A DNA stretch of 9,043 nt from JAXDLH01 sp034666705. GTDB lineage: Bacteria > Chloroflexota > UBA6077 > SHYK01. A program made the position numbers and the translations under genes. The DNA is taken from NCBI GenBank assembly GCA_034666705.1, contig JAXDLH010000083.1, forward strand, positions 1 through 9,043. Reading direction: 5' to 3'. The notes under the pieces are model-generated. The model did no database searches. It was not told where the DNA came from and was given only the letters and a program-made list of their open reading frames with translations. Below, in pieces: positions 1-5,039 of the stretch; the stretch's first letter is position 1; every line of letters begins with the position of its first letter.

Positions 1-534
1 CGCTTCCCAGGATTTCACTCGGCCTTTGTAGCGCTGCGCCGTGGTTCGCACCCATCGGCCCCAGAAGTTCTGCGGGTCATCCCACGCACGATACAGTCCG
101 CTCGGCAACTGGGTCTGAGAGTCTCGGGCCCAGTCGGGGATGCTGATCAGGATCGCTTGAATCGAGAGGTCGTTCTGCAGCGACTGGCTGACCATGCCAT
201 CCACGTTTCCGTAGTGGAAGTCGGTGCGCGCCGGTTCGATGTCTCGCCAGCGCACTTCCCACCGGTTCCAGTGCGCGCCGGCGTCGCGCGTCATCTCGTG
301 ATACTGCTGAACCGAATAGGTGTGGTTGAGTCCCCAGCGATCGTCCGAGTCGCGCACCGGGGGCAGTGCGAGCACCGGGTCGGCTGCGGCAAGGTTGTCC
401 GCAGCGGCGTGGGGGACGATTTGCACGATGATGAGGATGAGGAGAACGATGGAGAACCGAAACTTTAAGTGCGGCAAGTCGTACCCATATTGTCTGCCGC
501 GACGCGAACTGAGCAGGGACGCGGCGAGAGGCAT
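1..534 (-). CDS. Secreted clan GH-A-like glycoside hydrolase, N-terminal part (cut by window edge)
   Basis: Reading the minus strand from the ATG at 534 gives 178 codons open to the window edge; the C-terminal part lies outside. Residues 26-45 form a signal peptide: a basic stretch (KFR), a hydrophobic core (SIVLLILIIVQIV), then an AAA cleavage site before DN. The mature part looks like the start of a (beta/alpha)8 glycosidase: RWGLNHTY near residue 66, WNRWEVRWRDIEP near 89-101, FHYGNVDGMV, a hydrophobic strand IQAILISIPDWA (126-137), and YKGRVKSWEA at the cut. In clan GH-A enzymes the last motif usually runs into the Asn-Glu-Pro acid/base motif, which would lie just beyond position 1. The start is uncertain: the ATG gives an unusually long 25-residue n-region and has no clear ribosome site, whereas an in-frame TTG at 477 would give a classic short n-region. 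Substrate cannot be told. The family call is inferred from motif pattern; the secreted hydrolase call is fairly sure. Confidence 0.72.
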   Translation of the reverse strand, partial: MPLAASLLSSRRGRQYGYDLPHLKFRFSIVLLILIIVQIVPHAAADNLAAADPVLALPPVRDSDDRWGLNHTYSVQQYHEMTRDAGAHWNRWEVRWRDIEPARTDFHYGNVDGMVSQSLQNDLSIQAILISIPDWARDSQTQLPSGLYRAWDDPQNFWGRWVRTTAQRYKGRVKSWEA

Positions 535-721
535 TGTATCCCAAACGCGCCCGCCAACCGGGTGTTGCATTCGCGGCTGCAGCAGCCAAGCGTCGCCGGA
601 CACCGGCCTCCGTCAACGCGCGGCGTGAGGTTAGTGTGAGGCGACCCCGAGTTTCCTGGATCTGGGAGCTCCGGCAAACCGGGTATATTGCCGACGACAC
701 ATCGGTGAGATACGTGAACGC
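535..721. promoter_or_regulatory. Divergent intergenic region between the hydrolase and GT-C genes
   Basis: 187 bp between two divergently transcribed genes, so promoters for both should lie here. On the plus strand TATATT at 684-689 is a fair -10 element, placing a start site about 25 nt before the GTG at 722, but there is no recognisable -35 at the right distance. On the minus strand TACAAT at 533-538 resembles a -10 but overlaps the ATG at 534; if it is real, the hydrolase would have to start at the downstream TTG (477). No RNA gene or strong terminator hairpin was seen. Confidence 0.3.
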
Positions 722-2026
722 GTGGCGCGGGCAGCAGGTCCCCAGCCCGCTTTGCAGGAGACCAGTCTGGCAATCATCGTCGACGCCAACCCAACTCACG
801 ACACGAGCCCGCCGGAGCTCCCGGCGGGAGGCGCCGTCGCGCCACGTCCCAGCCCAGCTCGCGAGTGGTCCCGCGCCAGGCGCCTGACGCGAGGTGCGTT
901 GCCGGTGCTTGCCCTCGTGGGAGCTTCACGCCTGGCAATCGAGCTCGTGGCGATCCTGACGAATCGGCTCCTGCCCCGCTTTCCGGACTTCGGTCGCGAT
1001 AGTTGGGATCTCCGACCGGAGCCCGTCAGCGAACTGATCACGTCCCTATGGACCCGGTTCGACAGCGGCTTCTATATCAGCGTGGGTTTCAACGGGTACA
1101 TGAAACCGGACGCGATCATCGGGGCGCCCGACTGGCACTTCTTTCCTGCGTACGCATGGGCAATGGCGTTGCCCGCGCGCCTTCTGGGCGGTCCCGCGGC
1201 AGCCCCGTACGTAGGCCTCATGGTCAGCCTGGCCGGCCTGCTGATCGGCGCATTGGCGTTGCGCGAGCTCGCGCGCGACCAGGGCGCACCTGGGATTACG
1301 ACTGTCGCATTCCTGCTCGCCTTCCCCACCTCGTTCTTTCTCAGCGCCGTGTACTCCGAGGGCCTTTTCTTCGGATCCGAGGCAGTCAGCCTGTTTCTCA
1401 TCGGCAGGCGTCGCTTCTGGTGGGCCGGCGCGGCAGCGGCGGTAGCCGCCGCGACCCGCCCGCCGGGGTTCTTGCTCGTCATCCCACTCGGTGTTGCGTG
1501 GCTCGCGGTGGCACGCTCCCGACCGCATCCCTGGTCAGCGCTTCCAGCAGTACTCCTGCCGCTGCTCGGACTCGGAGTCGTGATGCTCACGCTCTACTTG
1601 CAGGTCGGCGACCCTCTTGGGTTCATTCACGACCAGTACGCCTGGAACCGGCAGGCGATGCTTCCCTGGGCGCCACTCCTCGACGGAATGGCCACTCCCG
1701 CCTCCGACATCTCGCCCTGGAGCTGGTACCTCCCACCGCTGGACACCGCGGTCGCGCTCCTCGCGCTGGGCACGTCTGGCTACCTCGTGTGGCAGCGGCG
1801 GTTCGGTCTGGGCTTGCTGGGGCTAGCGCTGGCCCTGCTGCCACTCTCGTCTGGCTCGCTCCTGAGCATGACGCGCTACATGGCGGTGAACGTGCCCATG
1901 TTCGTGGCCCTGGGAATGCTCGCCGGCCGGCCTGAGTGGCTCCGCACGAGCGTGCTCGTCAGCCTCGCCATCCTCGAAGGATTCGCACTGACGCTCTTTA
2001 TTGTCGGCGTCCATTCGGTCGCGTAA
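722..2026 (+). CDS. GT-C fold, PIG-V-like integral membrane glycosyltransferase
   Basis: Predicted 434-residue polytopic membrane protein, probably moving a sugar from a polyprenyl-phosphate donor onto a cell-surface acceptor. After a Pro-rich, hydrophilic N-terminus of about 55 residues comes a first hydrophobic helix (59-80), then the extracytoplasmic loop WTRFDSGFY (110-118) with an acidic residue, as in GPI mannosyltransferase 2 (PIG-V) and its bacterial relatives. Other family hallmarks are HFFPAYAWA (139-147), FPTSFFLSAVYSEGLFF (201-217), ATRPPGFLLVIPL (244-256) and a late TRYMAVNVPMF (384-394). Hydrophobic segments continue to the C-terminus, about nine to ten in all. The GTG start is the most upstream reasonable choice, but ribosome-site support is weak (GGTGAG, 12 nt away). 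A TTG at 899, just before the first helix, is possible but less likely. A separate GT4 gene follows 213 nt later on the same strand. The class is well supported; donor and acceptor are unknown. Confidence 0.8.
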   Translation: MARAAGPQPALQETSLAIIVDANPTHDTSPPELPAGGAVAPRPSPAREWSRARRLTRGALPVLALVGASRLAIELVAILTNRLLPRFPDFGRDSWDLRPEPVSELITSLWTRFDSGFYISVGFNGYMKPDAIIGAPDWHFFPAYAWAMALPARLLGGPAAAPYVGLMVSLAGLLIGALALRELARDQGAPGITTVAFLLAFPTSFFLSAVYSEGLFFGSEAVSLFLIGRRRFWWAGAAAAVAAATRPPGFLLVIPLGVAWLAVARSRPHPWSALPAVLLPLLGLGVVMLTLYLQVGDPLGFIHDQYAWNRQAMLPWAPLLDGMATPASDISPWSWYLPPLDTAVALLALGTSGYLVWQRRFGLGLLGLALALLPLSSGSLLSMTRYMAVNVPMFVALGMLAGRPEWLRTSVLVSLAILEGFALTLFIVGVHSVA

Positions 2027-2060
2027 TCCACGAGCCGAGACAACGTGGTGCGATCGACGA

Positions 2061-2074
2061 GGTCATCAATGACC
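2061..2074. repeat. Short palindrome GGTCAT-CA-ATGACC
   Basis: Two perfect 6-bp inverted arms separated by 2 bp. The loop is too small for a stable RNA hairpin of that exact form, so if functional it is more likely a protein-binding site. It lies about 165 bp upstream of the GT4 start and 35 bp after the GT-C stop. A 12-bp match of this kind can arise by chance. Confidence 0.2.
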
Positions 2075-2123
2075 CCGGTATGGTGCATTCTGCGCGTCGT
2101 TGCACTGATGCAGCCGTGTGTGC

Positions 2124-2160
2124 GTTACGCATGTTTACAGCACGTTTACGCGCCATTAAC
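2124..2160. promoter_or_regulatory. Phased GTTTAC-type direct repeats, candidate OmpR/PhoB-family operator
   Basis: GTTTAC occurs at 2133-2138 and again at 2144-2149, and a degenerate copy ATTAAC follows at 2155-2160, each exactly 11 bp apart. A further related GTTACG lies at 2124-2129, about 10 bp before the first. Direct hexamers repeated once per helical turn are the usual binding pattern of OmpR/PhoB-type response regulators; the Bacillus PhoP consensus TT(A/T/C)A(C/T)A at 11-bp spacing is close. The pattern is seen directly; the regulator is inferred. No -10 element sits at the ideal distance downstream. Confidence 0.35.
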
Positions 2161-2230
2161 CAGTATGTGGCTATTTGGCTTGGTAAGCTTGAGGGCGGCT
2201 CGCTGCCGTTCGTTACGATGTGTTAATCCC

Positions 2231-2235
2231 GGAGG
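2231..2235 (+). promoter_or_regulatory. Ribosome binding site deciding the GT4 start
   Basis: GGAGG, 4 nt before ATG 2240. Although the frame is open a further 65 codons upstream, this site and the family-typical N-terminus MRIAQVAP place the start at 2240. The spacing is short but acceptable. Confidence 0.7.
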
Positions 2236-2239
2236 CACG

Positions 2240-3355
2240 ATGAGAATCGCTCAAGTCGCGCCATTGGTCGAGAGCATCCCACCGACGAAGTACGGTGGAA
2301 CCGAGCGAGTAATCGCCGCGCTCGTGGCTGAGCTCGTCGCACTCGGACATGACGTCACCTTGTACAGCACTGGCGACTCCAGGACGGAGGCCCATCTGGT
2401 GCCCATCGTCGAAGAAGCCCTATGGCGAAGTAACAGCAAGCGGGATGCGACGATGCTCCATTTCACGGAGCTGGCCCAGGTCGTGAAGGATGCCAGCGAG
2501 TATGACGTGATCCACTCGCATCTCGACTACCTGACGTTCCCGTTCGCGCGTCAATCACCCACGCCGTTCGTGCACACGCTGCACGGTCGATTGGACCTGC
2601 CGGAACTCCAGGGGCTTTATGACGAGTTCGGCGACGCGCCGGTCGTGTCGATCAGCAACAGTCAACGCCGCCCCTTGCCGCAGGCGAACTGGCTGCGCAC
2701 GGTCTACAACGGCATCCCCGTCGAACAGGTGCCGATGGGACACGGCAAGGGCAGCTACCTCACCTTTGTCGGCCGTATCTCGCCCGAGAAGGGCGTGGCA
2801 GACGCCATCGACGTCGCGCTGCGGGCAGGAATTCCCCTCAAGATCGCGGCCCGGATGCCTCTCGACGGCGTCGACAACGCTTGGGTCAAAGAGGACTGGG
2901 ACTACTATCGCGAGCACGTGAAGCCGAAGCTCGATAGCTCGCTGATCGAGTTCATCGGCGAAGTAGGCGATGAGGATAAATACAACCTGCTCAAGGACGC
3001 GCTCGCGATGGTCTTCCCAATCAACTGGCCAGAGCCATTTGGGTTGGTGATGATCGAGTCGTTGGCGTGCGGAACGCCAGTGCTCACCCGTCCGTTCGGC
3101 GCAGCCCCCGAACTGATCGAACACGGCCGAACGGGGTTCCTCTGCCATACCATCGACGAGATGGTGTCATATCTGCAATGCATCGAGATGATCGATCGGT
3201 GGGACTGTCGTCTGGAGGCCGAGAACCGTTTCTCGGCGCGAGTGATGGCGGAGGGCTACCTCGGGGCATATACCGCGGTGACCAATGGCAGCTCGACCCC
3301 AATCCGGCCGTCGCTCTATCCAATCGAGCTGCACCGGGACGCCGTGCCCGCCTAA
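2240..3355 (+). CDS. Glycosyltransferase family 4 (GT-B fold, group 1)
   Basis: 371-residue soluble or membrane-associated retaining glycosyltransferase that should use a nucleotide-sugar donor. The N-terminal Rossmann domain opens with MRIAQVAP and the glycine-rich acceptor loop KYGGTERV (17-24), followed by GHDVTLYSTGDSRT (36-49), IHSHLDY (91-97) and VVSISNSQRRPLPQ (135-148). The C-terminal donor domain has FVGRISPEKGV (176-186), EFIGEVGDEDK (237-247), and the EX7E donor-site motif in NWPEPFGLVMIE (E265 and E273), then ESLACGTPVL and APELIEHGRTGFL. Length and motif order are normal for GT4, so it is likely complete and active. It is downstream of a GT-C gene on the same strand but with a long regulatory-looking gap, so it may have its own promoter. 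Acceptor and sugar cannot be read from sequence; glycolipid, exopolysaccharide or other glycan roles are all possible. Confidence 0.9.
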   Translation: MRIAQVAPLVESIPPTKYGGTERVIAALVAELVALGHDVTLYSTGDSRTEAHLVPIVEEALWRSNSKRDATMLHFTELAQVVKDASEYDVIHSHLDYLTFPFARQSPTPFVHTLHGRLDLPELQGLYDEFGDAPVVSISNSQRRPLPQANWLRTVYNGIPVEQVPMGHGKGSYLTFVGRISPEKGVADAIDVALRAGIPLKIAARMPLDGVDNAWVKEDWDYYREHVKPKLDSSLIEFIGEVGDEDKYNLLKDALAMVFPINWPEPFGLVMIESLACGTPVLTRPFGAAPELIEHGRTGFLCHTIDEMVSYLQCIEMIDRWDCRLEAENRFSARVMAEGYLGAYTAVTNGSSTPIRPSLYPIELHRDAVPA

Positions 3356-3371
3356 ACTCGCTAGCGCGGGC
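3346..3371. terminator. GC-rich inverted repeat spanning two convergent stop codons (weak bidirectional terminator candidate)
   Basis: GCCCGC (3346-3351) pairs with GCGGGC (3366-3371) around a 14-nt loop that contains the TAA of the GT4 gene and the TAG (minus strand) of the methyltransferase gene. There is no U-tract on either side, so classical rho-independent termination is doubtful, but with 5 bp between the stops the signals of both genes must overlap coding sequence. Confidence 0.25.
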
Positions 3372-4122
3372 GCTGTGCCACGACGTTGACGCGTGGACTG
3401 TCCCAGCCGACGGCAGCGCCGGCGAGGCTGCCGTACATGGCGAGCACGTCGAAGCCGGCCCGCCGCAGCATACTATGGATCTCCGGCGCTCCGTAGAGGC
3501 GCATCGAGTGCTCGTACTCGCGACGGCGTCCGTCGGGGCCAACGACGACGTCCTTGCCCTCGACGCGACCGCGGAGAGAGTCCCACCGACGCTCGCGCAG
3601 GACGACCGTGCCATCCTCGAGTTGGTCCCAATCTTTGCCGATAAACCGGGAGAGTATCCCGTCGCGATTGGCAACGTCGAGCAAGAATTTGCCGCCGGGC
3701 CGCAGGGCCTGCGCCGTCTCCCGCAGCAGTGCGAGATCCTCATCCTCGCTCTCGAATTGCCCGAAGGATCCACCCAGACACACTGCACCGTCGAATACGT
3801 CGGCGAACGGCAGCAACTGCATGTCGCCGCGTACGAACGCCACGCGCGCATCGGCCTGGGTCGCCCGCTCCTGGGCAAGACCGAGCAAATACGCGTTGAG
3901 GTCCAGTCCGACGACCCGCAGCCCCCGGCGCGCGAGATGCACCGCATGCCGGCCGAAGCCGCACGCCACGTCGAGCACCCGATCGCCGGCGTTGAGGGCC
4001 AGCAGCCGGATGGCTCGATCCGTCTCCGTGCCGCTGGCTGTCTCTTCGCGAAAAATGGCCAGGTAATCGGGCCCGTAGATCCCGCCTTCCTGATACCAGC
4101 TGACCGCCGCCGCGTCCCGCAT
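3361..4122 (-). CDS. Class I SAM-dependent methyltransferase of unknown substrate
   Basis: 253-residue Rossmann-fold methyltransferase. Motif I is VLDVACGFGRH (49-59), the acidic end of strand 2 is VVGLDLN (70-76, D74), motif II/III is VRGDMQLLPF (97-106), followed by FDGAVCLGGSFGQF (110-123) and the post-I LRPGGKFLLDV (140-150). The C-terminal half (ERRWDSLRGRVEG, MRLYGAPEIHSMLRRAGF) is the substrate-side sheet typical of small-molecule or ubiquinone/ubiE-like generalist methyltransferases, so the substrate cannot be assigned. The start is supported by a strong AGGAGG at 4130-4135, 7 nt before the ATG. It lies 42 nt downstream of rsmI on the same strand and is likely cotranscribed with it; a GATAAT-like box at 4156-4161 in the gap has no -35 partner. 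It ends tail-to-tail against the GT4 gene. Confidence 0.85.
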   Translation of the reverse strand: MRDAAAVSWYQEGGIYGPDYLAIFREETASGTETDRAIRLLALNAGDRVLDVACGFGRHAVHLARRGLRVVGLDLNAYLLGLAQERATQADARVAFVRGDMQLLPFADVFDGAVCLGGSFGQFESEDEDLALLRETAQALRPGGKFLLDVANRDGILSRFIGKDWDQLEDGTVVLRERRWDSLRGRVEGKDVVVGPDGRRREYEHSMRLYGAPEIHSMLRRAGFDVLAMYGSLAGAAVGWDSPRVNVVAQRPR

Positions 4123-4129
4123 ACCCTGC

Positions 4130-4135
4130 CTCCTG
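4130..4135 (-). promoter_or_regulatory. Strong ribosome binding site of the methyltransferase gene
   Basis: AGGAGG on the minus strand with 7 nt to ATG 4122. It fixes the start and suggests independent, efficient translation rather than coupling to rsmI. Confidence 0.7.
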
Positions 4136-4164
4136 TACGCCCGTGCGCGACTGTAATTATCAGG

Positions 4165-4926
4165 CTAACCCCGGCGTGCGCGGGGCGCACGCGCCTCGCG
4201 AGAGGGCAACTGCGGAACGTGCGCCTCGGAATCGTCGCGAGAGGGCTCGCGGTGACTCCGACCCGCGAGCACCAGCGTGAATTCCCCGCGCGGCGCTGTT
4301 GCCTCGAAGTGCGCTATGGCCTCTCCGGCGTTGCTCCGCAACACCTCCTCGAAGCGCTTCGTCAGCTCGCGCGCGACGGCAATCGGTCGGTCGGCCCCAA
4401 ACGTGGCCGCCACGTCGCACAGCGTCGCGACCAGCCGATGCGGCGACTCCAGGCAGATGATGGTGTCCGGGTCCTCCGCCAGGCGGGCGAGGAAGTTCCG
4501 GCGCTCGCCCGGCTTGCGAGGCAGAAAACCGACGTAGCGGAACGCATGGCTGGGGAGCCCAGAAAGGACCAGCGCGACCAGGATCGCCGATGGGCCCGGA
4601 ATGCACGTCACCTCGCAGCCCGCGGCCAACGCGGCGTTGATCAACGGGTAGCCAGGGTCGGAGATCCCAGGCATCCCGGCGTCCGAGATCAGCGCCACGT
4701 CCTCGCCGGCTTCGATTCGCTCGACGAGCCTCCGTATCTTCGCAGGCCCAGTGAAGTCATGGAAGCTGGTCAGTGGGGTGTGCAGGTCGTGGGCCTGCAG
4801 CAGCGTGCGAGCGTGGCGGGTGTCCTCGGCGGCGATGACCGCGACCTCGCGCAGGATGCGGAGTGCACGAAGCGTTATATCCTCAAGGTTGCCGATCGGC
4901 GTGCCAACTACATACAGGGTCCCCAC
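4165..4926 (-). CDS. rsmI: 16S rRNA (cytidine-1402 2'-O)-methyltransferase RsmI
   Basis: Tetrapyrrole-methylase-fold enzyme that 2'-O-methylates C1402 in the ribosomal decoding centre using SAM. Diagnostic segments: LYVVGTPIGNLEDITLRAL (4-22), AAEDTRHARTLL (32-43), ALISDAGMPGISDPGYPL (78-95), CIPGPSA (108-114), FLPRKPGER (134-142), CLESPHRL (158-165), VARELTKRFEEVL (184-196) and RGEFTLVLAG (213-222). The GTG at 4926 is chosen because it begins with the family's usual N-terminus MGTLYVVGTPIGN and is preceded by GGAG; the frame extends upstream to another GTG at 4971, adding 15 residues of no family resemblance. At 253 residues it is shorter than the E. coli enzyme (286). The C-terminal helical domain is replaced by a charged Arg/Ser/Pro-rich tail from about 223. 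The stop lies 42 nt before the next methyltransferase gene. Divergent from guaA. Confidence 0.95.
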   Translation of the reverse strand: MGTLYVVGTPIGNLEDITLRALRILREVAVIAAEDTRHARTLLQAHDLHTPLTSFHDFTGPAKIRRLVERIEAGEDVALISDAGMPGISDPGYPLINAALAAGCEVTCIPGPSAILVALVLSGLPSHAFRYVGFLPRKPGERRNFLARLAEDPDTIICLESPHRLVATLCDVAATFGADRPIAVARELTKRFEEVLRSNAGEAIAHFEATAPRGEFTLVLAGRSHREPSRDDSEAHVPQLPSREARAPRARRG

Positions 4927-4978
4927 TCGCTCCCACTCCAGGCCACGCCAGCCAGGCACCGAACGGCCCACTGCGGCC

Positions 4979-4990
4979 CAGTATAATCAG
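4979..4990. promoter_or_regulatory. Overlapping divergent -10 elements between rsmI and guaA
   Basis: The plus strand has a perfect TATAAT at 4982-4987, predicting guaA transcription from about 4994 with a leader of about 45 nt. The minus strand of the same spot reads TATACT at 4985-4980, predicting rsmI transcription from about 4973 with a similar leader. Neither has a good -35 hexamer at 16-18 bp. The boxes share four base pairs, as in bidirectional promoters with a near-symmetric -10. Confidence 0.55.
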
Positions 4991-5027
4991 GTGAGCTCCC
5001 CTCTCGGCGACTGCCGGCCTGTTGATT

Positions 5028-5032
5028 GGAGG
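5028..5032 (+). promoter_or_regulatory. Ribosome binding site that points to a CTG start of guaA
   Basis: GGAGG, the only good site in the guaA leader. The in-frame codon at normal spacing (7 nt) is CTG 5040. The ATG at 5033 immediately after the site is too close and in the wrong frame; the in-frame TTG at 5022 is upstream of the site. Confidence 0.5.
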
Positions 5033-5039
5033 ATGGACG

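Larger units (their letters stand above)
2027..2239 (+). promoter_or_regulatory. Intergenic region upstream of the GT4 gene
   Basis: 213 bp without a convincing gene. It contains a 6+6 bp palindrome (2061-2074), a run of GTTTAC-like repeats (2124-2160), and a possible weak promoter: TTGAGG at 2189-2194 and TACGAT at 2214-2219, separated by 19 bp, just before the ribosome site at 2231. The stretch from 2045 is open in frame with the GT4 gene, but its translation is unlike the family and it lies upstream of a strong ribosome site, so it is taken as leader. No clear rho-independent terminator for the preceding gene was found. Confidence 0.4.

Noticed and set aside
157..468. A 103-codon plus-strand open frame at the left end
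   Set aside because: It lies antisense to the signal peptide and catalytic-domain start of the secreted hydrolase, which has better coding evidence.
1003..1935. A 310-codon plus-strand frame overlapping the GT-C gene
   Set aside because: Arg-rich shadow. The overlapping frame has membrane helices and PIG-V-type motifs.
2045..2239. A 65-codon in-frame N-terminal extension of the GT4 protein
   Set aside because: The extension is Cys/Arg-rich and unlike GT4 proteins. A strong GGAGG lies just before ATG 2240, and the repeats inside it look regulatory.
3067..4986. A 639-codon open frame on the plus strand
   Set aside because: It runs antisense to rsmI and the methyltransferase gene, both of which have clear family motifs. 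Its product is Arg/Pro/His-rich with no recognisable domain, typical of the complement of GC-rich coding DNA.
4982..5039. A purine riboswitch in the guaA leader
   Set aside because: The predicted leader is only about 45 nt, too short for a purine aptamer plus expression platform, and no conserved core was recognised.
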